Assembly (NCBI RefSeq): GCF_947507565.1
Contig: NC_089191.1
Coordinates: 1,240,001-1,304,000, forward strand
Origin: Oscarella lobularis
Taxonomy: Eukaryota; Porifera; Homoscleromorpha; Homosclerophorida; Oscarellidae
Direction of reading: 5' to 3'
DNA length: 64,000 bases
Both the position numbers and the translations under genes were made by a program. Of this stretch, positions 1 to 10,710 are shown in pieces. Positions within the stretch are counted from its first letter, which is position 1, and each line of letters begins with the position of its first letter. The notes under the pieces are model-generated. The model searched no databases and was not told the DNA's origin. It saw nothing but the letters and a program-made list of their open reading frames with translations.

Positions 1-753
1 TAGCCAGACGCAAGGTCCAGCGTACTGAAATACTTTGCGCCGTAGAGCCCATCGAGAGTCTCGTCGATACGTAGTATAGGGTAGGCATCTTTCACTGTCA
101 GCTCATTGAAACGACGAAAATCCACACAGAATCGAAATGATCCATTTTTCTGGGAACAAGCAGGACCGGCGAAGACCATGGGCTGGAGCTAGGTGTAATG
201 ACACCCATGTCGAGCATCTCGGCGACTTGACGATCAATCTCAGGGCGGAGATGATAGGGATGAACGGGGACGTCTTCGGTAGTAACAATGCGGTGCTGGG
301 TCACGTCGGTGCGCCCGAGGTCAGCGTTGTTCCGACTAAAGATATCGCGGAACTCGCCGAGAAGCCGGACAAGCGAGGCGCGCTCGGAAGGTGGCGTAGG
401 GCCAAGAGGCGGAGTCCAGCCATCATCGGTGGGAACAGCGTCGAAAACGGAGGCCGTCAACTGCTCTTGATCAATCACGTGCGCCGTTCCAAGACGTTTG
501 CCTTTGTAATGCTTGCGTTTTCCCGCCGTATTGTAAAGTCGTACCGGAATATGCCGGTAGCGTTGATCGCCAGCGATGCCGGTGCCAGTAGATCCGATTT
601 ACTCTCTAAAGTCTCTAGCGGTTCAAATAACAATGGACCAGACGAAGAACGACAAGGTTCTTTCGTAACAGCGTCAACAACCAACCCAGCGACGATCATC
701 TCACGTTGATCCGCCGCGAAAACAACAGATTCGGAAAGAACAATTGAATACAC
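1..753 (-). pseudogene. pol: gypsy pol: spacer and N-terminal reverse transcriptase, truncated by window edge
   Basis: The minus strand from 753 to about 475 encodes a protease-RT spacer. From 478 to 98 it encodes the RT entry with the conserved VTQHRI and PVLLVPRK blocks. From about 135 to 1 another frame continues with FCVDFRRFNELT and FSTLDLASG, the fingers/palm motifs before the YxDD site. The change of frame near 140 shows a single-base shift. The catalytic YxDD lies outside the window. Confidence 0.75.
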
Positions 754-852
754 CGGCTGCGACGCTGACGGTGGAGAAGGCGATGGCGACGGCGCCGGCG
801 CGGGGGTGAGAAGCGGCCACGCGGCACCGGAAAGAAGCTGCCGTTTGCGAGT

Positions 853-1113
853 TCAAACAGCAATGTCCAGGCCATGACTAACAATGAAATCGTCACCAAG
901 GATTGGATTCGTTGCTATATCCGCAACACGAAAACAATGTCGGGTAGTCCAAGAACCGAATGCGACAGGAAGTTCGACCACACCAGCAAGAGGCACCGTG
1001 TGACCGCTCGCCATCGCGAGGCGCTCGGTGCAAGGCAACACAGGGAATGACGCGAAAGACGGCGGAACGATGGAAATCGCTGCTCCGGTGTCAATGAGAC
1101 AATGGAACGACAC
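853..1113 (-). CDS. gypsy aspartic protease domain
   Basis: An 86-residue frame directly downstream of gag. It has the retropepsin active-site signature LIDTGAAIS near its start and a second half with the hydrophobic ILGDDFI motif typical of retroviral-type proteases. The DTG triad is intact. The frame ends in a stop and the following pol sequence continues in another frame, so a frameshift (programmed, decayed or consensus error) separates it from RT. Confidence 0.8.
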   Translation of the reverse strand: MSFHCLIDTGAAISIVPPSFASFPVLPCTERLAMASGHTVPLAGVVELPVAFGSWTTRHCFRVADIATNPILGDDFIVSHGLDIAV

Positions 1114-1118
1114 GCCGT

Positions 1119-2141
1119 TCAGTGTCGCAGCGACTTGAAAATAGAGTCAGAGGATAATGGGGACGCCTGGAGGGCGGCGACGTAATGAATTACGGGCGTA
1201 TGTTCGCGCGAATGCTCAGAGACACACTGTGCGGAATTTTCATGTTTCCCCCCAAACTTTGGACAATTAACACGAATATGGCCAAACTGTCCGCAATCCC
1301 AACAGCGACGCTGAGAAACCGGAAGAGGCGCGCGAAGAGTGCTTGGGAGTCCCGAGGGAATGGCATAGACAGGGTGGGGCGAAGCGTCGTTGCGGGTGAG
1401 ACGTTCCAACACAGAGGTGAGAAGAGCGGTCTGCGTTTCGACGGCTTTCATCAAAGACGAGGCAGGCGTGGCCGTCGCGACGAGTGAATGTGGCGCCGCT
1501 GTAGCATCGCCGGAAATGGACAAATCTTGAGAACGACGGCGACTTTCTGCCGTTTCGGCGGCGTGAGCTTCGAGTGCAAGGCAAACCGCGTCGTCCAAAC
1601 TGGTCGGGGCGCCATTTCGGACACGAAGACGAAGATTCGGGTCCAGCAGCCCATCCAGAAACTGGTCGCGCGCCAGCAGATCGCGCTGAGTCAAGTCCAT
1701 CGCTGGAAACGCTTGCGCGGACAGACCGTTGACCGCGTTTCGGAAATCCAAGAGAGACTCGGCGGGGCCTTGACGGCGAAGGCGAAACGTCGATCGCTTA
1801 ATCTCCAAACGATTTGCTGGTAGAAAACGGGTGCGCAGCGCGGCGACGAGGGAGGAAAACTTGGACTTTGTGTCGGAGGAAAGAGCACGGAGGGCGTCGC
1901 GAGCAGGACCCTGCAGACGCATACCCAAAATGTGGCAGCGAGTGGCGTCGTCCCAGGCGTTGAGAGTGGCGCAATCTTGAAAATCCTCCTCCCAGTCGTC
2001 CCACGATTGATCGCTGCTGTTACGGAACGGAGGGGGAAGCAGAGAACTGTAGCGGAGGTTGGCCGCAGCACCAACAGGGTCGGTGGGTGGTTTGACGTCG
2101 ACGGGAGCCGGGGGCTGGCCGTCGTTGTCGGTGGAAGACAT
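1119..2141 (-). CDS. gag: gypsy Gag polyprotein with CCHC zinc knuckle
   Basis: An intact 340-residue frame starting at the ATG next to the primer-binding site. The capsid-like region includes a DWEEDFQD stretch and an LLDFRNAVNGLS segment. Near residues 279-292 there is a retroviral-type zinc knuckle, CWDCGQFGHIRVNC (C-x2-C-x4-H-x4-C), which binds RNA. Gag would assemble cytoplasmic virus-like particles. It is followed after a few bases by the protease frame. Two long overlapping frames on either strand (1691-2197 minus, 1488-1823 plus) are shadows of it. Confidence 0.85.
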   Translation of the reverse strand: MSSTDNDGQPPAPVDVKPPTDPVGAAANLRYSSLLPPPFRNSSDQSWDDWEEDFQDCATLNAWDDATRCHILGMRLQGPARDALRALSSDTKSKFSSLVAALRTRFLPANRLEIKRSTFRLRRQGPAESLLDFRNAVNGLSAQAFPAMDLTQRDLLARDQFLDGLLDPNLRLRVRNGAPTSLDDAVCLALEAHAAETAESRRRSQDLSISGDATAAPHSLVATATPASSLMKAVETQTALLTSVLERLTRNDASPHPVYAIPSGLPSTLRAPLPVSQRRCWDCGQFGHIRVNCPKFGGKHENSAQCVSEHSREHTPVIHYVAALQASPLSSDSIFKSLRH

Positions 2142-2268
2142 GGTACTCCTGTCACCAGTGTAATAACGAAATCCTCGCCTACTCGAGTCAGAACCAAGAC
2201 TGATCTATATTTCCTTTACACGCCCCTTCTCCCCTCCCATATTGAGTCCCGCATCTTACTTTACCACA
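2142..2268 (-). repeat. putative primer-binding site (2142-2157) and short LTR (2159-2268)
   Basis: Immediately upstream of gag, minus-strand TGGTGACAGGAGTACC resembles a tRNA-Leu-type primer-binding site. Beyond it is a 110-bp segment that begins TGTGGTAA and ends TTATTACA on the minus strand, the TG...CA ends expected for an LTR. The length is short for a gypsy LTR and the second copy is outside the window, so the outer edge is uncertain. Confidence 0.4.
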
Positions 2269-2333
2269 TAGCGACTCGCACATGCGCAGTGAAAGTTTGT
2301 CCTGCTGAGCAGAGGCTATAGGGCATATTAGAT

Positions 2334-2411
2334 TTGGGGGGGAGGGGAGGGAGGGGGAAGGGGGGGAGGGGGAAGGGGGGGGAGGGGGGGAGGGGGAGGG
2401 GGAGGGGGGGG
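2334..2411 (+). other. G-rich low-complexity tract
   Basis: About 78 bp consist almost only of G and A, with many runs of four to nine Gs. It meets the simple pattern for G-quadruplex formation on the plus strand. The proline-rich minus-strand frame across it is a by-product of composition. Confidence 0.8.
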
Positions 2412-2552
2412 CTCACGAGTGCGTGCTGACACCTACGCCCTTTCTTGGCAGTGGCTATTGTTGCGACAGTCGTAACTGGACCTCTGAGGCTATTGTTACG
2501 ACAGTCTAGCGCACTATAGAGTAGAGAGCTTATAAAGCTTTTTTTCATGTAC

Positions 2553-2576
2553 CTAACCCAACCCTAACCCTAAACC
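2553..2576 (+). repeat. short interstitial telomere-like repeat
   Basis: Contains two to three imperfect CCCTAA units, the animal telomere repeat. Too short to be a chromosome end; it may be a coincidence or the tail of an inserted element. Confidence 0.4.
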
Positions 2577-2718
2577 TTACTGGTATCGATGGCGGCCCCG
2601 CTCCGGGCTTAACCGCCCCAATGAGCATAGGTCGCAGAGAGGGGCTTCCCCTGGAAACACCATACTACGGGCGGTTAAGCCACAGTCGCGGGTGATCGTA
2701 TATCGCCGGTTAGGTACA

Positions 2719-2841
2719 GATAAAAAAAAAAGAAAAAAAATGAGCACGCTTCGCGATTCGAACCCCAGACCGGTCACGTGCCCCGTGGATTCTGCATCCG
2801 GTCCCCCTCCCAGCGCCCCCCGCCCGTTGAGCTATCGCGGC
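2719..2841 (-). repeat. tRNA-derived SINE-like element
   Basis: On the minus strand there is a Pol III box A-like TAGCTCAACGG (2824-2834) and a box B-like GGGGTTCGAATC (2755-2766) about 60 bp apart, as in tRNA genes. A run of Ts follows that could act as a Pol III terminator. The acceptor and T-arm stems are not well matched, so it is a SINE or tRNA relic rather than a working tRNA. An inverted pair of 13-bp arms (near 2606 and 2670) lies just beyond the T run. Confidence 0.5.
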
Positions 2842-2974
2842 ATTCCTGGAAACGAAGCGTTATCGCAGGACTTTATAATGCTAGACTGCAGCTATAGTGC
2901 GCTAGACTGGCGCTCAGAGACTGTCGTAACAATAGCCACTGCGTTCTTTCTTCGAGCAGCGTTTTTTCTCTTTG

Positions 2975-3745
2975 CTGATCTACTTAGCCGTTTCTCTCGA
3001 TTCGATTGTGGTCAGTGTCCTAATGCCTATCACTTTGCTGTTTTTTGAGCTTCGAACACCTTTCGTTCCGCTTTTCGAGTCGCGGCACTTCTCTGCCGTG
3101 TTCCTTTTGATTGCTTGCTTTCCGCCGGCGCTTTTTATTTTTATACGCTCTATAGGTATCTCTGTAACAATGTTCCGTTTAGAACAAATTGACTTCGTGA
3201 GTTTGACTTTTTTTGTGAAATGTACGATGCAATAATCGAATTTTTCTCCTAATTCAAACTTCCGAACGCGTTATCAAAGTCAGGAATCGCACTCTCTGTT
3301 TGAGTAGCCGTTGAAGCTTCTGCCGCCTCGGTTAGCGTTTCACGCGATAACCACCGAGAAACACGCATTTTCTGCGCAAACGGAAATTGCAGAAGCGTCA
3401 ACGGCTACTCAAACAGGGAGTGAGATTGCTGCTGTTGATGATCTCTTTAGCAGTTTGTTATCAAGAGAAAAATTTCGATGGCTGAAACGTACTTTTTCCA
3501 AAAAACGAGGGTTTTGCACGGTTAAACACACGAAACCAATTTGTTCACCCGGAACAATGTTACAGAGATACCTATAGAGCCTAAAAAAAATAAGAAGCGC
3601 CCGCGTAAAGCAAGCAGTCAGAAGGAACACGGCCGGGAAGTGCCGCGACTCGAAAATCGAAACGGAAGGTGCTCGAAGCTCAAAAAACAGCGAGGTGATA
3701 GGACACTGACCACAATCTAATCGAGAGAAACGCCAAAGTTAATAG
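2975..3745. repeat. foldback element with about 250-bp inverted arms
   Basis: The sequence from about 2980 to 3200 is repeated in reverse complement from about 3745 to 3540. The next inner block (3289-3325) is repeated inverted at 3398-3428, leaving a loop of about 70 bp. Thus most of 770 bp can fold back on itself. Small differences between the arms show the copy is not new. A third, single-arm copy lies at about 56348-56530. No transposase frame is present, so it is non-autonomous. Confidence 0.75.
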
Positions 3746-3803
3746 ATCCAAAGAAAAAAGGCTCTTCGAAAAAACCTGAATCTCTTAGCGCGCGCTCGTG
3801 AAA

Positions 3804-4776
3804 ACCCCCTGGGGCGGCAGTACGGACTTTCACTGCGCATGTCCGAGTCGCTAAGGTGTTGTCAGGGCCCTGTTTTCGTCGCGCTCACCGCGTTCGATGC
3901 CGTTTCATGCACAGAGATTATGCCTAATGTTAAGCCCATACTTAGCGAAACGTAAATTTTTTCAGATTTGGCACCAGAAGCTGTTCAGCAGTATTGTGCC
4001 AAATCTAGAGCAGATAATAATCAAAAACGGCGCAAGGGAATATGCACTAGAATTAGTAGAAACTTTGGAAGAGATATTTTTGTTAGGAGCGATCGCATTA
4101 GGCTCTTTAGAAATGGGCGTGACTATGATGACATCACTCGCGAAAACAGTCGTAGTTCACTGTGAATCGTAGCGTTTCTGTAGTCATGAAAACGATTTCC
4201 AATGTAAAAAGACTGAAAAATACATTGGAAGGAGGCTTTCATTGTATACTAGCAGAGATCGCGATCACGAAGCGAAAAGCCCTGTTTGGCGGTTACCACA
4301 ACATCGCGACTCGAAACAAACGCGCTAGAGAATACAGCTGCATCTAAAAGAGCGCCTTTTATAGGTAGAGGTTCACGGGATTTGTGTAAAGCGTAATGTC
4401 AGCTGAAAATGAAAAACGCGCCAAAAAATGCAGCTGTTTATATCGATCGCCGAATTTTTTCTAAACGAATCATAAGACATTTCTGTATGATCTTTCCTAA
4501 TAAACGCATTTATTGTTCGTACGGTGAGAGAGGCGAAATTTTAAGTTCCTGTGCTACGTTTGCATGCGTATATAGAAATTTCGTATCAATGAATTAAAAA
4601 CTCACAAGGCCTAAATAAAGGATCCTTCCCTTGCGCTCTGATTGCGCCTACGTGAACCCTTATCTTTTCTGCGGTGATCTTATTTTTCTGCGGTTACCAT
4701 TACCTTGTCAATTTTTAAGCCATTTTAGTCTAAGCGCGCGCGCATGCGCAGTGAAAGTCCGTACTGCTCCCTGGGG
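3804..4776. repeat. interval bounded by inverted copies of a 35-bp end sequence; no gene seen
   Basis: A block containing CATGCGCAGTGAAAGT followed by CCGTACTGC occurs at 4742-4776 (plus) and inverted at 3804-3842. A related plus-strand copy starts near 2269. These look like terminal inverted repeats of non-autonomous DNA elements. Between them the DNA is AT-rich with only short chance frames. Related shorter pieces recur near 5135-5155. Confidence 0.5.
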
Positions 4777-5232
4777 CATATTCACGGACGGCTTTGCGCG
4801 CGTTAGCGTGTGGCAAAAACACAGGCGCACTCGCATGCCCCCACCCACACCCACATATACCTTCGTTCAAGCGAAAATAAAGCTAATATGCCAATTTTCC
4901 TAAAATGATACTTTAGTGACTGTACGAAATGTAGTCTGGCAATAAACCAAAAATAGAGGCCTCCTTTCCCCTTTTGTGGATATTAGCGATTTGACTCGCT
5001 GTAGGCACAACCTCTCCATCGAAACAGCTAAGTAATCCTCGAATAACTAAAACGGCTTTAGAGGTTTATAGTGACATGCAGCGTGATGGTCTTTTTCGCG
5101 TGCCACACACTCCGCGAAAGCCCCGGAAGCCCCGCCCCGTGAATATGCCCTATAGCCGCAGCCGAGCAGAAGAAAAAAGAGGCCGAGTGTGGGGCCACGC
5201 CGACGGCACTCGACCTGGAAGAGGCAAACGAG

Positions 5233-6068
5233 GTGAATGCTTCTGAGGTGGCTAACCAAATCGATTCGCAGAAAGCGGACGACGGAGATCAAGACGAAAA
5301 ATTTGACGCTGCGGACGGAAAGCCCGGCGGAAATCCATTTATAATCTACCCAATTCTGACGGGAGTGTCGAGTCAGCCAGGCTCGGGAGGCGAGAAGCGC
5401 CAAACGAGGAGTCAGCGACGGAAAGAGCGGTCTCGATCAGTAAAGAGACGAAGTTGGACTGGCGTAGACCGGGAGGGGTTCGAAAGGTCACAAGAAGGCG
5501 ACCTGTTGTTGGCGAAAATACGTCGCGAAGCGATCAACGACGTAGGAAAGGCGGTTGTGGGGCAGTCTATCGGAAAAAGGACTGTTGTATCGCCGATGGG
5601 TAGAGGGGGTTATCCGAGGAAGAAGATTCGTTAGTGTTGCCGCTCAAGCTGAGGCGGTCGGTCATGCGTTTGGGGCACAGCGTGCCGATGGCGGGGCACC
5701 TGGGCCGCAGGAAGACGAACAGGCAAATCACGGTAAGGTTCTACTAGCCGGGACAGAGAAAGGATGAAGCGGAGTTCTGCAAATGTTGTCCGGAGTGTCA
5801 ACGCTCGGCGTCCAAAAGAAAGAAGGACAAGGCTGAGCTGATTTCACCTCTTGTGGTAGGGGAGCCATTCCGACGCGTTGCGATGGACATTGTCGGTCCT
5901 TTGCCCCGTACGAAATCGGAAAACAGGTACATCTTGGTGATGAGCGATTATGCTACAAGTTGGCCGGAAGCAGTGACGCTAAAGGCTATCGATGCGGAAA
6001 CGGTGGCGAAGAAAATGGTGCGAAACTTAAAATTGTCTCAGTCTTGTCGAAATCGCCTCGTGAATTAA
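5233..6068 (+). pseudogene. gypsy integrase relic (linker, HHCC zinc domain, start of catalytic core)
   Basis: 5233-5634 resembles the linker between RNase H and integrase. About 5640-5850, read in shifted frames, contains a GHLG...FYWPG...CPECQ pattern, the zinc-binding HHCC domain of gypsy integrase. 5853-6068 starts the catalytic core with the MDIVGPLPRT motif that carries the first catalytic Asp and a WPEAV block, then degenerates. There are at least two frameshifts and the rest of the core is missing. No matching gag or RT lies next to it. Confidence 0.7.
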
Positions 6069-6069
6069 G

Positions 6070-7400
6070 TATTAAACTATTATTAGTTTTGTGCAATTTT
6101 TTCGGCAAGACGAACTTTCTTTGGCGTCTCTCGCAAAAGAAATTCAAAAGAAGCGTTTCCTTCATGCGACTAAAGTATTCTAGTTTTGTAACCAATTATT
6201 TTCTATCTGGCGAAATACGCTCATTTTTAACAAAAATCTGCTTCATTTTGTGCAATTTTTTCCCCGAGCTGGTAAGCTACACTTGCAAACTGGTTTCTAA
6301 ACAGCACTTTCTAATCTCTCCAGAGTGCAACTAGACGGCTTAAAGCATGGAAAAACAAAAATCAGAAAACGGGCGCTCAAAAATTAATTACAAGCGAAAA
6401 GTGCAGGCGGTCTTCAAAAGAAGCATTAGAAGGCCATTAAATAATCTGTATGTACACCTCCGTCGACCGTAATTCTTCTACTATAGCTAGACTAGTTGCA
6501 CACGCAGGAAACAACAAAATCCGAGAAGTTACTGACGTCATCATTAACTGGCACTGTTCTAGTGACCTGCAACTCCTGGTTTTCTATGGCCAATGAAAAA
6601 ACGGTCATCTCACCTTTTTATAACTGCCCATTCTTTAAGGACGCGTGTCGCTATCATTTGGCAGTGAGAGTTAGGTAATTCGTTTCGTATTGAGCTAGAA
6701 CAAGCGGCGCCAAGAGATCGAAGCTATTTTCGCGAATACGACGTATTTCGAGATCGGAGAAAGTGCGATAGCAACAAGAACGTTAGAAATGTATAATGCA
6801 ATCGCTAAATAGACTCAAGCGCCTTTCGTTTCGTTTTCACGCTTTTGCGTGAAAAACTGGCGCATGCGCAAGCAGTGTATACCAGGTCCTCTCTCTGGTG
6901 GGAGGGGCCTGGGTACGAGGCTAACAATACCGGTAAGACAAGATTCGTGGCGACGTGTTGTGTAATGTTTCGCTTTTGAAGACGCTACGCCGACATGCGA
7001 CGCTTTATCGGCGATTTCGCAGCAAGAAGAAACTCTTACCTCAAGGCAGAAGGTGGGTAAGTAGGTTTGTAGACGCTCTATCCGGCGGTGAAGGTGTGCT
7101 GTTTGTGTGGGCTTTGGGAACGAAGTTGCAGCCGAGTATATGTTTCTCAAGATGGTGGCGACATCGCAGTTTGCGGCGATAACGACTACAAATTAACCCA
7201 GGAAGCAAATGCTCGAGTCTGTCAAAACAAAGCCTGATGTAATCATTGCAATGCCCGTTCTACGCCAGACCCTCGCTCTTCGAAAAAATGCGCAGAAAAT
7301 AATCATTATTGATTGTACTCTTTACCGTCGACAAATGCGCACGCTCATAAAATCACTCCCCCTTAAATAGTCTATTCCATCAGCCGCTCTTCTTTTCTCA
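6070..7400. other. no gene recognised; one hairpin repeat
   Basis: AT-rich DNA with only short unconvincing frames. At 6882-6912 is a hairpin (CCAGGTCCTCTCTC paired with a GGGAGGGGCCTGG arm) followed by GTACGAGGCTA. This belongs to the same repeat family as the ends of the foldback at 11.1-11.7 kb and the hairpin at 47.03 kb. Confidence 0.5.
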
Positions 7401-7405
7401 AAGAA

Positions 7406-7660
7406 GTGGCTGAATCCTTTCCATCTTTGTACAAGTTCGTTGCTCGTTGCTGTTTCCTCCCGCCAGGACTTTGCTTCCAACAGAAAATGAATATCAAGTG
7501 CATTCTATCAGAAGAGGGCGTCCAACAAGGTGATCCTTTGGGGCGTTTTCTTTTTGCGCTTGCTCTGCAACCTTGCTTGCGAGTGGCTGCTGAGGAGTGC
7601 TCCAAAGGTTTAGTCGTTAGCTACCTTGATGACGCAGTTATTGAGAAATTTCTGTCAGCT
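7406..7660 (+). pseudogene. reverse transcriptase fragment (QQGDPLG...YLDD type)
   Basis: The frame contains SEEGVQQGDPLG followed 40 residues later by SYLDDAV, the palm motifs of a reverse transcriptase with both catalytic Asp of YxDD. The spacing and the QQGDPLG block are typical of RT-like elements common in marine invertebrates. Sequence after about 7660 no longer looks like RT. Only a fragment of about 85 residues is left, so the element class cannot be settled. Confidence 0.6.
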
Positions 7661-8159
7661 CCTACCATTGACACCACCCCGAGCGAGCGATTCCTTGGAG
7701 GCCACCACATCTTCCGTGCAAGCGAAGCACTCGGCAATATTCGCCCTCTGATGTGTAAGTCAGTTGCTCCATTTCCAGCCATGACAACACTGTGTGATGA
7801 CTGTCGGGGCAATTCGACCTCTATGGAGGCGCAATTTCGTCGACGTTTGTGACAGCAACCCTTGATGAATATGGATGTGTTCCGCGATGTAAACGTAGCC
7901 ACTGAGCAAAAGGCTATTTGCTTTAGCCATAAGTCGGAACCTAACTCATTTGCTTTCGCACGCGGCCGTAAATGACCCGAAACGCTTGTTCTGATTTCGT
8001 TGAACTAACAAATCAAACCTGTCGAAAACGCTAGTAAATCGTGTCGGTTCTGAGGACGTCTTAAATGCGCCTAGTTTTTCGAAGTACTATACGGAAACTG
8101 GTCGCGAGCGCGTGGCAATCCAGGCTCACAAAAGGTCGGAGTTTCCAATTCCCTTTCTA

Positions 8160-9054
8160 TCCCTGGTTACAGCGCTCCTCTCCACCACAAAATGGTTGAG
8201 TAGGAGCTGCCTCTGGCATTGAAACGATTGATTCAATAAGAAACGCCGCATACCATCTGAATATTTCTAGAAAATAACTAAATAGATCTGGTCGACATAT
8301 TTGCAGTAAATAACAACTCGCTGGCAGCTGATCCGTTTCTCTTTGAGTTGTGTTACAAGAGATTGAACACTTCGGCGATATCATTGCCTATTCTCCTTAG
8401 AATATACGGACTTTAGATAGATCAGGAGTGCGAATGGCTTCCCTTCCATCCCACATACACGTATTAGCTTAGCGCGGAACAAGCGAGTGATTGTTGCAGT
8501 AAGAGCATCGGAACACGACCAAACAATGCTCTAATTTCTCCAACTGATGCACATCACGGTGGAAAAGCCTCTTTTCTCCTTGTCGACTCGCCCGTAAAAG
8601 AAAGCCAATTTACGTAAGTACAGCAGAGCACGCAGTGGAATAATCACCATTCTAACACCGTGTGTGCTTCGTCGGCAACGACAGCTATCACCTGACTTTG
8701 GACGCTTGGTAGTTGAAGAAAAAACGCCACTCGTCCTTTTGAAGAAACTTATCGGGGCTTCCATAAACGAGTGGACAGGCACCTCGCACTATCTTCTCGT
8801 CATCTCGCACTATCTTCTCGTCATCGGCCTGCGTAGTATAGGCTTCGAAGGGTGACGACTTGGTCGTGCATTAGAGCTTTCAAGGGACTGATGACGATGA
8901 TATTGACAGTCTCATGGCCTCGGAGGACCTTGTTCCCAAAACCCGTGGGGAAGCCGGCGAATACATCGCTGCCGCAATAAAGTATACACGACCGCTGCTC
9001 ATCTTTCAGGCGTTTATACAATCGAGCGCAAAGTGCTCGAAACGCCGCATCCAT
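8160..9054 (-). pseudogene. RecQ-like DNA helicase relic (copy A)
   Basis: Minus-strand pieces in order: DVFAGFPTGFG (damaged Walker A) then VISPLKALMHDQ (motif Ia) at 9054-8821; VIAVVADEAHTVLEW (DEAH box, motif II) near 8700-8650; EIRALFGRVP near 8530; and QRVVIYCKYVDQ (motif IV region) near 8300. They fall in different frames with stops between, so the gene is dead. RecQ helicases unwind DNA 3'-5' using ATP; this one belongs to the same group as copies B and C in this window. No DUF6589-like partner is seen beside it in the convergent arrangement. Confidence 0.65.
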
Positions 9055-9112
9055 GGCGAAGTGAAGCTAAGAGACCCGCACGCTATACGCCTACATTAAT
9101 TTGATAATGCGA

Positions 9113-9870
9113 TTACGAATGCTTTTCGCTGATTGTGCACTCACTCAGCTCTGGCGTGATTGGCCAATTACGGTCAAAGGAACCGACGCGTTGTACAAAG
9201 TTGCGCAGACCCTCTCCGCAAGTAACGCGCACGGGGAGGGTCTGGGTTTCAGAGGCTAGCTCGGCTGCGGCTATAGCCTCTACTCTAGCCCTCTGACGCG
9301 TGACCACGACACACGCAAAGTCCTTCTTCTTTACGAGGTCGTCCAGATCTCTGACGTCTTTTCCGAACAGGAACGCTGCCTAAATTTATCTCCACTAGTC
9401 CCTCCACAACGTTAGCTCTCCACATGAACTTTCCCCTCCGCCATTGGGTACGTCTTCTCGTCCCCATGTGCACATATATATTTTTCGATTGTTTCGTTGC
9501 GCCTGACGCTTTCCTCTGAAAACAAGAGTTCGTGACGTGCCAGTGTAATCGTTACGGGCACTCCTCCCACGTTGCCCGCTTTTTCGAAACACGTAATCGG
9601 CCTTGTTCCTTTGCTTTTACTGTCGCTGTCACCGACGTAAAGTCCGCTTCCTGTTTCTCGTTTAGCCGCGTCCAACGTGTTTTTCTTCGACTGGCAATGC
9701 TGCGATATGCGATATGTGGCCTTCCTTTTCCACATAACCAGCACGTCACGTCGTATTTGGTCTTTGTTGTTTTTCTTCCTTATTCTCGCCGCTGGCCTTG
9801 TTTTCAGAGGATCCGTCTCTGATTTCGCCTTTGGGCGTATCACTTTTCGCCTCTCGCTTGTCGCCATGCA
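9113..9870 (-). pseudogene. gypsy zinc knuckle, protease remains and spacer
   Basis: A TCWLCGKGRPHIAYR segment near 9745 is a damaged CCHC knuckle. Further on, ARHELLFSEES and the following strand-like residues resemble the region just after the protease DTG, but the DTG itself is not readable. 9307-9113 continues as a spacer like the one in copy 1. The pieces alternate between frames. Confidence 0.5.
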
Positions 9871-10039
9871 TACTCCCCCTCATTAGTAGTAACCTTTCTC
9901 GCGCATGCCATATTATCCGATGGGTCGCACGCTTCCTTCGTTGCTTTGGGTTTCGTTTCTCGATCGCGAATCTGCGTCGCTGGTCGCATAAGCGACAGCA
10001 CTTGTTTGAAAACGACCTTCTCAAGCAAATCCTCTTTGG

Positions 10040-10640
10040 ACAACGCCGCGCAGTTTTTCTATTTGATCGCCAAGTCTCGTGCGCGCAGTCCCAACCCCGC
10101 GAAAGTCTCCCCCGGCTTCTTTCTTACTTGACAGAACCGTTCCCGGTATGCTTCTTCGTCGATGTCGCAGCGTTTCAAAATCGCTGCCTTCAGCGCGTCG
10201 TAATTCGTGACATGGACCGTTTCCATATTCGCATAGGCGTCCTTCGCCTTTTCCGTGAGTACGGCCGCCAACCGAACCGCCCACGCGACAGCGATTCGAA
10301 CGATGTGAGGTACCTTTCGATGTCTTCGTCGTCCAGTAACGGCGCGATTTTCAGATGCTTTACCCGTTGTTTCGGAGGGAGCGTTTCCTTTAACGACTGT
10401 GACATTTCCTGTAGCTGTTTCTCTCGCCGTTCCGCTGCCTCCGCTTCACGTCGACGCTCCTCGAGTAAGCGCTCCCATTTGCATTCCCGCCTTTCGAGCT
10501 GCTCGAGTTGTTGCCTACGTTCGTTCTCCGCTTGTCGTTCATCTTGCCTCCCGTGTTGCGAGTTTTGTCTACAGCCTTCTCTCGACGCGTTTTGTCGCCG
10601 GGTGCGTTTTCATCGCGATCCATTTGCGTTTCTCTTACCT
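10040..10640 (-). pseudogene. gag: gypsy Gag (capsid region) in several frames
   Basis: An upstream part begins MDRDENAPGDKTRREK and is rich in charged heptad-like residues (coiled coil). It is followed by APLLDDEDIERYL and, in the next frame, a capsid segment (10271-10059) with TEKAKDAY, LKAAILKRCDI and KKPGETF, which matches the SCAN-like/capsid fold of gypsy Gag. Frameshifts occur near 10280 and 10410. A 296-residue frame on the opposite strand (9798-10688) is its antisense shadow. Confidence 0.65.
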
Positions 10641-10710
10641 TCGCTCTCTTTTGCATGCGGCTTGCCTACTGTTGAAATTCGGCAGTAGTATCCCACTCCT
10701 GTCGCAACAA

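Larger units (their letters stand above)
1..2268 (-). mobile_element. Ty3/gypsy LTR retrotransposon, 5' part (copy 1)
   Basis: Read on the minus strand, the order is a short putative LTR, primer-binding site, gag, protease, spacer and the start of reverse transcriptase, which runs off the left edge. The gag frame is intact, while protease, spacer and RT lie in different frames, so pol is damaged or carries single-base shifts. Order and motifs are those of Ty3/gypsy elements. Integrase and the 3' LTR lie outside the window. Confidence 0.85.

Noticed and set aside
1691-2197. 168-residue minus-strand frame
   Set aside because: Overlaps the intact Gag with its zinc knuckle in another frame; no motif of its own.
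2261-2548. Proline/leucine-rich minus-strand frame
   Set aside because: Produced by translating the G-rich tract; low complexity only.
9798-10688. 296-residue plus-strand frame rich in Ser, Arg and Cys
   Set aside because: It is antisense to the gypsy Gag of copy 2 and has biased, repetitive composition without motifs.
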